Source of the DNA: Bradyrhizobium sp. JYMT SZCCT0428
GTDB lineage: Bacteria; Pseudomonadota; Alphaproteobacteria; Rhizobiales; Xanthobacteraceae
DNA: 64,000 nt
Assembly: GCF_018131075.1 (NCBI RefSeq)
Contig: NZ_JAFCLS010000039.1
Span: forward strand, 18,683 to 82,682
Reading direction: 5' to 3'
Shown one piece after another: positions 1 to 8,701 of this stretch. Positions within the stretch are counted from its first letter, which is position 1, and every line of letters starts with the position of its first letter. The position numbers were made by a program, and so were the translations under genes. The notes beneath the pieces are model-generated. The model ran no database searches. It was not told where the DNA came from and saw nothing but the letters and a program-made list of their open reading frames with translations.

Positions 1-170
1 TGCGCCAGCGGCTTCTTCAGCGGCTGGAACGGCGCATCGACGTAATGCGCCCAGCGGTAGGGCGTGGTGTAGCCGATCGCGGCATAATAATCGCGGGTCC
101 GCTGCATATAGGGGACCGGAGCATCGTAGTCGGGCGCAAAGCCCAGTTGATCGTCGGACGGACCGGACAT
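1..170 (-). CDS. Partial N-terminus of a GRDB-like (glycine/sarcosine/betaine reductase B family) protein
   Basis: The first 56 codons of a minus-strand gene are present; the rest lies beyond the left edge. The start ATG is at 170 and is preceded by AGGAGA about 8 bases upstream, a good ribosome binding site. The visible protein begins MSGPSDDQLGFAPDYDAP and continues with a tyrosine-rich stretch (YMQRTRDYYAAIGY). I recall this N-terminus from alphaproteobacterial proteins annotated as glycine/sarcosine/betaine reductase selenoprotein B-like, but no catalytic residue is visible in this fragment, so the family call rests on memory of similar N-termini. Reading-frame quality and the ribosome binding site make the gene itself fairly secure. 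Confidence 0.55.
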   Translation of the reverse strand, partial: MSGPSDDQLGFAPDYDAPVPYMQRTRDYYAAIGYTTPYRWAHYVDAPFQPLKKPLA

Positions 171-270
171 TGTTGTGTCTCCTGCGTTTCCCTAAGTTGG
201 ACCCAAGCTAATGATAGTCTGCCCGTTCCTCAACAGCGCATATTCGATGCCGCTCCGGCAAAAACGAGGC

Positions 271-2064
271 CTAGACCCCCGCGACCTGCGACCATGTCTC
301 GGCAAGCTTGCGCCTGAGCCGCTGCATGCGCGTCAGGGGCACGGCCATTTCCTCATCCTCGGGCAGCCGCAGGCCGATGACACTGACCCGGCCGCCACTG
401 ATGCTGCGCGCGACCAGGACGATGGGATCCAGCACCAGTTCCGCGCCTTCCTTTGGCGCGTGGTCAAGGTGGATGTCGAAATAATCCGCCAGCGTCAGCT
501 TGGCCTGGTCTTCACCGACCGCAACGCCGTAGATCTCGGCAAGTTCACCCAGCGTGTGCTCGCCCGACACCGTGAAATCGCCGAGCAGATGCGGATCGGG
601 CGCCGAACTCGGCGCCATGTCGACAAAGAATCGATCCAGCGCTTCGGCCTTTTCCGGCGGCGCCAGCAGGTAGATGTAATCGCCGGGTGCGATCGGATCG
701 GCCTCGACGGGCGAGAGGATCCGCTCGTCGCGGATCACCAGCGTCGGCTTCGACCACGACGGAATCAGCCCGCGCCGGAAATAAAGGCTCTTTGAACGCA
801 CGGGGTAGCCGACCAGTTGCTGCTCCAGCTGGCCGGGCAGATCGAGCTCGACACGGCGCGGGCCACGGTCCGCGCGTGGTAGCGCCACATGCAGCAGCCG
901 CGCCGCCGGCGCCAGCGTCCAGCCCTGCAGCAGCAGCGAGATGAAGACGACGACAAAGGCGACGTCGAAATAGAGATAGGCTTTCGACAGCCCCACCAGC
1001 ATCGGGATCGACGCCAGGAAGATCGCGACCGCGCCACGCAGGCCGGTCCAGGCGATGAAGAGCTTTTCCCGCCAGTTGAAGCGAAACGGCGCGAGACATA
1101 GAAACACCGCCAGCGGCCGCGCCAGCAGCATCAGCACCAGCGCCACCAGCACGGCCGGACCGATGCTGCTCACCAGCCGCTGCGGCGACACCAGCAGGCC
1201 GAGCATCACGAACATCACGATCTGCGCCAGCCAGGTCGCGGCGTCGAGGAACGTCACCACCGAATTATGCGCGCGCGTCGGCCGGTTGCCGATGATGATG
1301 CCGGCGAGATAGACCGCGAGAAAGCCGCTGGCGTGCGCGATCTGCGCCGCCCCGAAAATCACCAGCGCCGCGGTGGCGACAAAGGGCGCATGCAGGCCTT
1401 GCGGCAGCGCCACGCGATTGAGCCCCACCACCACCAGACGGCCGCCGATCACGCCGACGACGGCGCCGAGCCCGGCTTCACGGATGAATTCCAGCGCGAT
1501 ATGCGCGGCCGAGCTTTGACCGAGCGAAATGTACTGGACCAGCATCAGCGTGAGGAACACCGCGAAGGGGTCGTTGGTGCCGGATTCGGCTTCCAGCGTC
1601 GCACCCACCCGGGGGCGCAGCCGCAGGCCCTGCGCATGCACCAGCAGGAACACCGCCGCCGCATCGGTCGAGGCGACCACGGCGCCGACCAGCAGCGACT
1701 CGCTCCAGTTCAGATCGAGCACGTATTTGGCGAACGGCGCCGTGACCAGGGCGGTGAGCAACACGCCGACCGTCGCCAGCACGGTGGACGGCGCCAGCAC
1801 AGCCCGGATGCTTTGAAACCGCGTTTTCAGACCGCCATCGAACAGGATCAGCGCCAGCGCCACCGACCCCACCAGATAGGTCGAGCGCACGTCGTCGAAG
1901 CTGAGCTGGCCGGGCCCGGAATCGCCCGCCAGCATGCCGATCAGCAGGAAGACCAGCAACAACGGCGCGCCAAAGCGCAGCGCCAGCAGGCTCGAGAGAA
2001 TTCCGGCCATTATCAGGACGGCCCCGAGCAAAATCGCCAGACTTACTGAATCGAGAGAAGCCAT
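271..2064 (-). CDS. Potassium/proton antiporter of the CPA1 (NhaP2/CvrA) family
   Basis: A 597-residue inner-membrane cation/proton antiporter. The first roughly 390 residues are a run of hydrophobic segments carrying two CPA1 signatures: STDAAAVF near residue 132 and ESGTNDPFA near residue 160, the transport-site helices. After the membrane part comes a soluble tail with a TrkA-C/RCK_C-like segment (about 400-480, including RDERILSPVEADPIAPGDYIY split by turns) and a final CorC/HlyC-like domain, the layout of NhaP2/CvrA, which exchanges K+ (or other cations) for H+ and helps with osmotic and pH adaptation. The ATG at 2064 is used; an MscS channel gene starts divergently about 275 bp away, so the two may share osmotic roles. 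Ion specificity is inferred from family. Confidence 0.88.
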   Translation of the reverse strand: MASLDSVSLAILLGAVLIMAGILSSLLALRFGAPLLLVFLLIGMLAGDSGPGQLSFDDVRSTYLVGSVALALILFDGGLKTRFQSIRAVLAPSTVLATVGVLLTALVTAPFAKYVLDLNWSESLLVGAVVASTDAAAVFLLVHAQGLRLRPRVGATLEAESGTNDPFAVFLTLMLVQYISLGQSSAAHIALEFIREAGLGAVVGVIGGRLVVVGLNRVALPQGLHAPFVATAALVIFGAAQIAHASGFLAVYLAGIIIGNRPTRAHNSVVTFLDAATWLAQIVMFVMLGLLVSPQRLVSSIGPAVLVALVLMLLARPLAVFLCLAPFRFNWREKLFIAWTGLRGAVAIFLASIPMLVGLSKAYLYFDVAFVVVFISLLLQGWTLAPAARLLHVALPRADRGPRRVELDLPGQLEQQLVGYPVRSKSLYFRRGLIPSWSKPTLVIRDERILSPVEADPIAPGDYIYLLAPPEKAEALDRFFVDMAPSSAPDPHLLGDFTVSGEHTLGELAEIYGVAVGEDQAKLTLADYFDIHLDHAPKEGAELVLDPIVLVARSISGGRVSVIGLRLPEDEEMAVPLTRMQRLRRKLAETWSQVAGV

Positions 2065-2339
2065 AAATTTAGGGAAGCCTCGAATCTAGAGAAGATTTGC
2101 AGCTCTGCAACGTTGGGCAAATACTTGCAAATGCATCCTTATCGTCGCCACAGTTGAACGCCAACTCATTTTCTCCAGATAGCGGCAATGTGCCCGGTTT
2201 ATCGGCCTAACTTGCCCTTGCGGACGCCTGGTATCGATGGCATCCGCAGCGGGCTTGTGGGAATCTGCCAGCGCTTCGAATCAATTTTGCATGATGGGGC
2301 GGCTTGATAAGCAAGCTGGCCCCGAACGAGATTTTGCCG

Positions 2340-3656
2340 ATGGATCCGAAAGAGATTATCGAGTTGCTGCACACCACCGCGCGGTCGCTCGGCGCGGAGG
2401 TCACCTCGCCCTGGTTCTATCTGCAGTTTGGCCTGATCCTCGCCGGCGCAGGCATCGCCTATGCGAGCGACGCGGCCATTCGTTCGCGCGTCGACATGAC
2501 CTCGTTCGCGATGGGCTTGCCGCTGCCGCTCAGGCACTTCGCCCGCGTGCTGGTCTTCAGCGCCTCCACCGCGGTGTTCGCCGTCCTGATGATCGCCGCC
2601 CGCATCACGATGTACCACTCGACCTGGCCGAGCCGCAGCTATCTGCTGGCGGTCTGCGCCAAGCTGGCGCTGGCCTGGCTGGTCATTCGCCTGGTGACGT
2701 CAGTCATTCGCAACGAGTTCATCGTCCGCCTGGTATCGCTGTCGGCTTGGCTGGTCGCGGCGCTCAGCGTCGTCGGCCAGCTGCAACCGACCCTGGACTT
2801 GCTGGATTCGGATGCGGCCTCGATCGTGCTCGGTGGATTGCGGCTGACGCCGCTGGTCCTGATCAAGCTCGGCGCCCTCCTGATCGTGGCGCTGTGGCTG
2901 ACCAACATCGCCAGCAACTTCGTCGAAAGCCGCATCACCCGCTCCGCGGACCTGACGCCGTCGATCCAGGTGCTGCTGGTGAAGATGATCCGCATGGGCC
3001 TGATGGTGCTGGCGATCATCATCGCGCTCAGCGCCGTCGGCATCAATTTGTCCGCGCTCGCGGTATTCTCCGGTGCGGTCGGCGTCGGTATCGGTATCGG
3101 CCTGCAGAAGATCGTCGCCAATTTCATCTCGGGCATCATCCTGCTGGCGGACAAGTCGGTAAAGCCCGGCGATCTCGTCACCATCGGCGACAGTTCGGGG
3201 CGGATCAGCGCGATGAAGACGCGCTACATTTCGGTCGCCGCCGGCGACGGCCGCGAATTCCTGATCCCGAACGAGGATCTGGTGACCCAGAAGGTCGTGA
3301 ACTGGACCTATACCGACAAGAACACGCTGGTGAAGGTGCTGTTCGGCACCAATTACGACGCCGATCCGCGGCTGGTCTGCAAGCTGGCCATCGAGATCGC
3401 CGCGGCCGCGCCCCGCGCCATCAAGAACAAGCCGCCGAACTGCATCCTGACCGAATTCGCCGAGGCCGGGATGAAATTCTCCCTGACCTTCTGGATATCA
3501 GACCCCGACGGCATGGACACCGTGAAGAGCGACGTGATGCTGGCGCTGTGGGACGCCTTCAAACGCGAGGGCATCCGGGTTCCCTATCCGGTGCGTGAAA
3601 TCCGGGTCCGGGGCGGGGCGCTGCCGGTCGAATCCGTGGTGGAGGTTTCCAGCTGA
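2340..3656 (+). CDS. MscS-family mechanosensitive ion channel
   Basis: About 438 residues from the ATG at 2340 (MDPKEIIELL); an in-frame TTG at 2304 would add 12 residues, and neither start has a strong Shine-Dalgarno sequence. The N-terminal half has several membrane helices. The C-terminal half holds the MscS pore and beta domain: a glycine/alanine-rich pore helix (LSALAVFSGAVGVGIGIGLQ, near residues 240-260), then KIVANFISGIILL and a KPGDLVTIG beta strand, and a C-terminal alpha/beta domain ending in a charged IRVRGGALPVE tail. Such channels open under membrane tension to release solutes during hypo-osmotic shock. It is divergent from the K+/H+ antiporter, a plausible osmoadaptation pairing (inference). 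Confidence 0.87.
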   Translation: MDPKEIIELLHTTARSLGAEVTSPWFYLQFGLILAGAGIAYASDAAIRSRVDMTSFAMGLPLPLRHFARVLVFSASTAVFAVLMIAARITMYHSTWPSRSYLLAVCAKLALAWLVIRLVTSVIRNEFIVRLVSLSAWLVAALSVVGQLQPTLDLLDSDAASIVLGGLRLTPLVLIKLGALLIVALWLTNIASNFVESRITRSADLTPSIQVLLVKMIRMGLMVLAIIIALSAVGINLSALAVFSGAVGVGIGIGLQKIVANFISGIILLADKSVKPGDLVTIGDSSGRISAMKTRYISVAAGDGREFLIPNEDLVTQKVVNWTYTDKNTLVKVLFGTNYDADPRLVCKLAIEIAAAAPRAIKNKPPNCILTEFAEAGMKFSLTFWISDPDGMDTVKSDVMLALWDAFKREGIRVPYPVREIRVRGGALPVESVVEVSS

Positions 3657-3765
3657 AATCAAGCGTTTAGATGCCCCCCAGCCCGCTTGCACTGCTGGCC
3701 GCGATCATTAAATTAGGCGGCAAATCAACCTTTGACGCCCTCAATTCCCGAAGCATGACCCGCCC

Positions 3766-4590
3766 ATGAGCTATATCGAAGCAACAGATACCTCCTTGCG
3801 AAAGACCGGACAGATCAAGCTGCATGGTGCGAGCGGTTTCGCCGGCATGCGCAAGGCGGGCGCCCTGGTCGCCAAATGCCTCGACGAGCTCACCGACATC
3901 ATCAAGGAAGGTATTCCCACCTCGCGGATCGACGAATTCGTCCGCGACTTTGCTTTCAGCCACGGCGCCTACCCGGCGACGCTGATGTATCGCGGCTACC
4001 GCTATTCGACCTGCACCTCGATCAATCACGTGGTCTGCCACGGCATGCCCGGCGATCGCGCGCTGAAGGAAGGCGACATCGTCAATATCGACGTCACCTT
4101 CATCGTCGACGGCTGGTACGGCGATTCCAGCCGCATGTATGTGATCGGCCCGATCGCCCGCAAGGCCGAGCGGCTGATCGAGGTCACCTATGAGGCGATG
4201 ATGCGCGGCATTGCCGCCGTAAAACCCGGCGCCACCACCGGCGACATCGGCCACGCCATCCAGAGTTTCGTCGAGCCGCAAGGCATGAGCGTAGTGCGCG
4301 ATTTTTGCGGCCATGGTTTGGGGCGCATGTTCCACGACGAGCCCAACATCATCCATATCGGCCGGCCCGGCGAAGGCGTGGCGCTGAAGCCCGGCATGTT
4401 CTTCACCATCGAGCCGATGATCAATCTCGGCAAGCCGCATGTGAAGATCCTGTCCGACGGCTGGACCGCTGTCACGCGCGACCGCTCGCTGTCGGCGCAG
4501 TTCGAGCATTCAGTCGGCGTAACCGCTGATGGCGTCGAAATCTTCACGCTGTCGCAGCGCCACGCCGAGAAGCCGCTGGCCAAGGCGTAG
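3766..4590 (+). CDS. map: Type I methionine aminopeptidase
   Basis: A 274-residue cytosolic metalloprotease that removes the initiator methionine from nascent proteins. All five metal ligands of the pita-bread fold are visible: Asp109 (NIDVT), Asp120 (GDSSRMY), His183 (CGHGLGRMFH), Glu216 (TIEPM) and Glu247 (QFEHSV); the substrate-side His92 (VVCHGMP) is also present. Length and motif spacing match complete bacterial type Ia enzymes. The ATG at 3766 is the only sensible start. It stands alone, with radC about 1.3 kb downstream on the same strand; an imperfect hairpin follows the stop codon. Confidence 0.95.
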   Translation: MSYIEATDTSLRKTGQIKLHGASGFAGMRKAGALVAKCLDELTDIIKEGIPTSRIDEFVRDFAFSHGAYPATLMYRGYRYSTCTSINHVVCHGMPGDRALKEGDIVNIDVTFIVDGWYGDSSRMYVIGPIARKAERLIEVTYEAMMRGIAAVKPGATTGDIGHAIQSFVEPQGMSVVRDFCGHGLGRMFHDEPNIIHIGRPGEGVALKPGMFFTIEPMINLGKPHVKILSDGWTAVTRDRSLSAQFEHSVGVTADGVEIFTLSQRHAEKPLAKA

Positions 4591-4630
4591 TTGGGGTTAC
4601 GGATTAAATTCCGATCGAGCCCAACTTTCT
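4589..4630 (+). terminator. Possible Rho-independent terminator after map
   Basis: AGTTGGG (4589-4595) pairs with CCCAACT (4620-4626), with an inner CGGA/TCCG pairing, and is followed by TTCT. The stem begins inside the map stop codon. The loop is large and the T tract short, so this is only a candidate. Confidence 0.35.
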
Positions 4631-4860
4631 GCACCATACCGTTGATCCCTGTGCACGACGCGATGCCGTGAGGACGACGGCCAAAGGCCCTAGTTGCAAA
4701 TCGTTCTCAATACAAATCCCGCCGCCTGCTCTCCTGCGGCAAGATGCCGGTCCCTTAACTTGAATCCCTGCGGAATACGCCGCGCGCGACGGGGTAGAAC
4801 TCGACGCGGACGCTCTCGGTCGGGGCCTCCGACGGGCGATCAACCAAGGGAGCAAGAACA

Positions 4861-5820
4861 ATGTTCGAGATTTCACGCAGAGATCTGATTCTCGGGAGCA
4901 CGGGGGCCGCGCTCGTTTTCGGCCTCAAGGGACCGGTTTCGTTCATCGATGCGGCGCACGCGCAGCGCGCCGCGGACAGCCTCAAATACAAGGTCGGGGA
5001 TATCGAGGTCTTCAGCCTGCATGAGGGATCCGTCGAGCGCACCGTCACTGAAGCGATGGTCAAGAATGCCTCGCTCGACGACGTCAAGAAGGCGCTGAGC
5101 GCGGCGGGCATCGGGCCTGACAAGATCGACAATCCCTTTACCGTCACGGCGATCCGGACCGGCGGCAAGGTCGTGCTGTTCGATACCGGCTTTGGCGGCA
5201 ACGGTCCGGCCACGGTCGGCAAGCTCGCGGACAACATGAAGGCCGCCGGCCTCGATCCCGCGACCGTCTCCACGGTGGTGATCTCGCATTTCCATGGCGA
5301 CCACATCTCCGGCCTGTGGGTGAAGGAGACGAGCGCGCCGGTGTTCCCGAACGCGGAAATCATGATGCCCGAGGTCGAGTTCAAGTACTGGACCGATCCG
5401 GCGCTGGTGGAGAAGGTGCCGGAAGCCAACCGTCCGATGGTCAAGCGCATCCAGGCGACGTTCCCGACCTGGAAGAACGTCAAGCAATACAGCGACGGCG
5501 CCGACCTCGCGCCCGGCGTGAAAGCGATCGCCACGCCTGGTCATACGGTCGGACACATGTCCTTCCTGGTGGCCTCGGGCGGACAGCAGCTCTTCATCCA
5601 GAGCGACGTCACCGGCATGCACCAGCTGTTCGTCAGGAACCCCGGCTGGTTCTCCAGCTTCGATGCCGATGGGCCGAAAGCGGAAGCCACGCGCCGCGCT
5701 TTCTTCGATCGCGTCATTGCCGAGAAGGGCATGATCGCCGGCTATCATTTCGGCTTCCCGAATGTCGGCACGCTGTCGAAGGATGGCAACGGCTATGCAT
5801 TCGCGGCCGTGAAAGCTTGA
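4861..5820 (+). CDS. Exported MBL-fold metallo-hydrolase
   Basis: A 319-residue metallo-beta-lactamase-fold hydrolase. The N-terminus carries a twin-arginine-type signal (SRRDLILG at residues 5-12, then a hydrophobic stretch and AHA near residue 34), so it is probably folded and then exported by Tat. The zinc motif HFHGDH is at residues 143-148, with later histidines in TPGHTVGH and GYHFGFPN completing a dinuclear site. Substrate is not evident; the family includes quorum-quenching lactonases, quercetinase-like and sulfatase-like enzymes. The ribosome binding site AAGGGAGCAAG precedes the ATG at 4861, and a strong terminator follows the stop. Confidence 0.85.
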   Translation: MFEISRRDLILGSTGAALVFGLKGPVSFIDAAHAQRAADSLKYKVGDIEVFSLHEGSVERTVTEAMVKNASLDDVKKALSAAGIGPDKIDNPFTVTAIRTGGKVVLFDTGFGGNGPATVGKLADNMKAAGLDPATVSTVVISHFHGDHISGLWVKETSAPVFPNAEIMMPEVEFKYWTDPALVEKVPEANRPMVKRIQATFPTWKNVKQYSDGADLAPGVKAIATPGHTVGHMSFLVASGGQQLFIQSDVTGMHQLFVRNPGWFSSFDADGPKAEATRRAFFDRVIAEKGMIAGYHFGFPNVGTLSKDGNGYAFAAVKA

Positions 5821-5845
5821 GGCGAGGGCTGGTTCGAAACAAGGG

Positions 5846-5875
5846 GGCGCCGCATTTAGTGCGGCGCCTTTTCTC
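5846..5875 (+). terminator. Rho-independent terminator after the MBL-fold hydrolase
   Basis: A perfect 9-bp stem, GGCGCCGCA (5846-5854) with TGCGGCGCC (5860-5868), a 5-base loop and a TTTTCT tail. It lies 25 bp after the stop codon, between this gene and radC. Confidence 0.85.
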
Positions 5876-5945
5876 TACCCGAAATCCACCGCCGCCCCGC
5901 ACTTCAGAGTTGCAAAAGCTGGCCGGCACGGCATGCTTGATATCG

Positions 5946-6659
5946 ATGCCCGCCAAGAAGAGCGACCCCAATAGCGAACCCGCCGAGACGCCGCATTACC
6001 ACGGCCATCGCGAGCGGCTGCGCGAGCGCTTCTACAGCGCCGGGCCGGACGCGCTCAGCGATTATGAGCTGCTGGAGATGGCGCTATTCCCGGCCCTGCC
6101 CCGGCGCGACACCAAGCCGCTGGCCAAACTGCTGCTGAAGAAGTTCGGCTCCTTTGCCGAAGTCGTCCACGCGCCGGAAGTGCGCCTACGCGAAGTCGAC
6201 GGGATCGGCGATGCGTCCGTCCACCAGATCAAGCTGCTCGCGGCGGCCGCGAGCCGGGTGGCAAAAGGCGAGATCAAGCGCAGCATCGCGCTGTCGTCCT
6301 GGAACGACGTGATCGGCTATTGCCGCAGCGGCATGGCGTTCGCCGACAAGGAACAATTTCGCCTGCTGTTCCTCGACAAGCGCAACCAGCTGATTGCGGA
6401 CGAGGTGCAGCAGACCGGCACCGTCGACCACACCCCGGTCTATCCGCGCGAGGTGATCAAGCGCGCGCTGGAATTATCCGCGACCGCGCTGATCCTGGTG
6501 CACAACCACCCGTCCGGCGATCCGACGCCCTCGCAGGCGGACATCCTGATGACCAAGGCAATCGTCGACATCGCCGCCCCGCTCGGCATCTCCGTCCACG
6601 ACCACATCATCGTCGGCAAGAACGGGCATGCGAGCTTGAAGGGGCTGCGACTGATCTAG
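5946..6659 (+). CDS. radC: RadC family JAB/JAMM-domain protein
   Basis: A 237-residue protein starting at the ATG at 5946 (MPAKKSDPNSEP). The N-terminal third has a RadC-type helical region with a helix-hairpin-helix-like stretch (REVDGIGDASVHQIK). The C-terminal half is the JAB/JAMM metal-binding domain with HNHPSGDPTPSQAD, which supplies the two zinc histidines and the aspartate, plus the upstream glutamate of the fold. RadC was named for DNA repair, but its biochemical role is unclear. The open frame extends upstream through the previous gene, but the terminator at 5846-5875 and family length argue for the start chosen. Confidence 0.92.
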   Translation: MPAKKSDPNSEPAETPHYHGHRERLRERFYSAGPDALSDYELLEMALFPALPRRDTKPLAKLLLKKFGSFAEVVHAPEVRLREVDGIGDASVHQIKLLAAAASRVAKGEIKRSIALSSWNDVIGYCRSGMAFADKEQFRLLFLDKRNQLIADEVQQTGTVDHTPVYPREVIKRALELSATALILVHNHPSGDPTPSQADILMTKAIVDIAAPLGISVHDHIIVGKNGHASLKGLRLI

Positions 6660-6696
6660 CTCTAGCAATTCGACCTTCAGCCGCGAAGCCAATCAG

Positions 6697-7506
6697 CTAC
6701 CTGCTGGCCGGCCTCTGCAGAGAGCCCACGATCTCGCGTGCTGCATTCTGCAGATCGGCAAGGTGCCGGGCTGCAAAATCCTCCACCGTGAATGCCGTCC
6801 TGATCCAGCGAAAATTGATCGAGCCATGAACGCGCCTGCCATCGAATAGCGCGACGGCTATCGCGGCTGCTCCATCATCGACCGGCATTTCTCCGTATCG
6901 GCCGGCCACGTAGCTTGGGTCGCGTGTTGCGTAACCCCGGTGCCGCACCTCACCGAGAATTCGCTCGAGCTTCCTCGGCTCGCGCGCGAGCCAATCCTCC
7001 GGGTTGCCGGATTTCCGGAGTGTGCGCAAAGTCGCCTCCCGTTCCTTTTCCGGACACCAGGCGAGATAGGCGCGCCCGACGCCCGTCATCAGCCACCCCA
7101 CCCGGTTGCCAATCCGGCCGTCATGCCCCGGGAGCACGAATGGACTGTGCGGCATTGTCGTCTCGCGTCTTTCCAAGCAGTTGCCGGCGGGCACGAACAG
7201 ATCGGACGGCCATTTCACTTTCTTGCACAGCTGCGCCAGAACGGGCGCCGCAGCCTCGGCAACCCGGTCGTACCGGTCCCGCTTTCGCACCACGTCCGTG
7301 AAAACGCTGAGCCGATAGCGGCCGTCGGCCAGACGCCGCGCGACCATGCCCGCCCGCTCCAGCGTGTTGAGAATGCGCAGCAGGCTGGGCTTGGATATCG
7401 CCGTTGCGCGATGGATGTCGTGCAGTGACGAAATCGGTTCCGAGTGAAGAAACTTGAGGACCTGCAGTCCTCGCTCCAATCCCCGGATTGTTTCGACCTT
7501 CGGCAT
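6697..7506 (-). CDS. IclR-family transcriptional regulator, MhpR-like
   Basis: A 269-residue regulator beginning MPKVETIRGLERGLQVL at the ATG at 7506. The N-terminal winged helix-turn-helix (SSLHDIHRATAISKPSLLRI, split here for length) is followed by the IclR effector-binding domain with the segment RETTMPHSPF, which resembles MhpR, the activator of 3-hydroxyphenylpropionate catabolism. The ligand is therefore plausibly an aromatic or small carboxylic acid (inference). It is divergent from the Bug-type binding protein at 7708; the 200-bp gap has two matched palindromes that are likely operators. The longer open frame upstream of 7506 runs through that regulatory region and is not needed for a full-length family member. 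Confidence 0.87.
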   Translation of the reverse strand: MPKVETIRGLERGLQVLKFLHSEPISSLHDIHRATAISKPSLLRILNTLERAGMVARRLADGRYRLSVFTDVVRKRDRYDRVAEAAAPVLAQLCKKVKWPSDLFVPAGNCLERRETTMPHSPFVLPGHDGRIGNRVGWLMTGVGRAYLAWCPEKEREATLRTLRKSGNPEDWLAREPRKLERILGEVRHRGYATRDPSYVAGRYGEMPVDDGAAAIAVALFDGRRVHGSINFRWIRTAFTVEDFAARHLADLQNAAREIVGSLQRPASR

Positions 7507-7570
7507 TGCCGATTCCTCATCGCCCGTCGAGCCCGGCCATTTTTCCCGTTCCGCCCCGCCGAGTCCAGCG

Positions 7571-7607
7571 TTCCGCAGTCCGGAATCCAGCGTTCCGCTT
7601 ACCGGAA
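7571..7607. promoter_or_regulatory. Tandem TTCCG-N5-CGGAA palindromes, likely IclR-type operator
   Basis: Two perfect inverted repeats, TTCCG-CAGTC-CGGAA (7571-7585) and TTCCG-CTTAC-CGGAA (7593-7607), are spaced 22 bp centre to centre, about two helical turns. They sit between the divergent IclR regulator and the Bug binding protein, where such a regulator would bind. Binding is inferred. Confidence 0.6.
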
Positions 7608-7707
7608 TCCGCTCCGATTTTTGTGGTGTCTTGCACATCTCGGCCCGATCCTTCGCGAGCGAGACATCCGAGGCAGCACGATGCTGCGCATCCCGAGGAG
7701 GGTGAGA

Positions 7708-8700
7708 ATGGCAACGCAAACATTCCGGGGAATCCGTTGGCTCTGGCGCCTCCTGCTGGCAGTGAGCCTGGGAGCAATGGCCCAGCCGGCGCTCGCGCAA
7801 TCCTACCCGTCGGGCATGATCCGCATCTTCGTCGGAAGCAACGCGGGCTCGCCGCCGGACATCATCACGCGCATTGTCGCGAACGAGCTCGGGCGGAGCG
7901 AAGGCTGGCGGATTATCGTCGAGAACAAACCCGGGGCCGCCGCGACGCTTGCAGCCGGCGAGGTCCTCAAGCAGCCGGCGGACGGATATTCGATCCTGGC
8001 CTTCACGCTGAGCGCCTCGGCGGCTCCCGCACTGCTGCCGAACATAGCCTTTCGGCACGACACTGACTTCGCACCGGTCATCAAGGTCATGACCGCGCAT
8101 CACGTTCTGGTTGCCAATCCGTCGGTATCTGCCAAGTCGATGGCGGAGCTTGTCGCCTTGCTGAAGAGCCAGCCCGACAAGCTCACATTCTCATCAGGCG
8201 GGATGGGCACGCCAGCCCATCTCGCAGGCGAACAGTTCAGGCTTCAGACCGGGGTGCGCGTGACGCACGTCCCCTACCGGGCCCTGCCGCAGGCGATCGG
8301 GGATCTCATCAACGGCACCAACCACTATCAGTTCATCACGCCTCTGCCTGTTCTCGAATTGATTGCCTCCGGCAAACTCCGGGCGCTCGCCGTCACGGCA
8401 CCAACGCGCATGGCGGCCCTGAAGGACGTTCCCACCGTCGTCGAGGCGGGATTCCCCGAGCTCATTATCGCGGACTGGTTTGGTTTCGTCGTCAAGAGCG
8501 GCACACCGGACGCCATCATCGGCACACTGAACGAGGCGATCAACAAGGCCTTGTCGCAGGCGAGCGTGCGCGAGGCGTTCTCGAAGATCGCAGCCGAGCC
8601 CGCCGGCGGCACGCCCGAAGAGTTCGGTGCGCATATCAAGTCGCAGATCGCGCACTGGGGCACGGTCGTGAAGGACGCCGGGATCAAGATCCGCGAGTGA
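7708..8700 (+). CDS. Tripartite tricarboxylate transporter (Bug/TctC) substrate-binding protein
   Basis: A 330-residue periplasmic binding protein. GAGGAGGG lies 7-13 bases before the ATG at 7708; the first 31 residues are a classical signal peptide ending PALAQS. The mature part has Bug-family landmarks: the IRIFVGSNAGSPPDIITR first loop, IIVENKPGAA, and DFAPV. Bug proteins bind carboxylates or aromatic acids; here no TctA/TctB membrane genes are adjacent, a common orphan arrangement in Burkholderiales and Bradyrhizobium. The divergent IclR regulator probably controls it, and the following serine hydrolase lies convergently only 1 bp from the stop codon, so the two transcripts must collide or overlap. 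Confidence 0.88.
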   Translation: MATQTFRGIRWLWRLLLAVSLGAMAQPALAQSYPSGMIRIFVGSNAGSPPDIITRIVANELGRSEGWRIIVENKPGAAATLAAGEVLKQPADGYSILAFTLSASAAPALLPNIAFRHDTDFAPVIKVMTAHHVLVANPSVSAKSMAELVALLKSQPDKLTFSSGGMGTPAHLAGEQFRLQTGVRVTHVPYRALPQAIGDLINGTNHYQFITPLPVLELIASGKLRALAVTAPTRMAALKDVPTVVEAGFPELIIADWFGFVVKSGTPDAIIGTLNEAINKALSQASVREAFSKIAAEPAGGTPEEFGAHIKSQIAHWGTVVKDAGIKIRE

Positions 8701-8701
8701 C

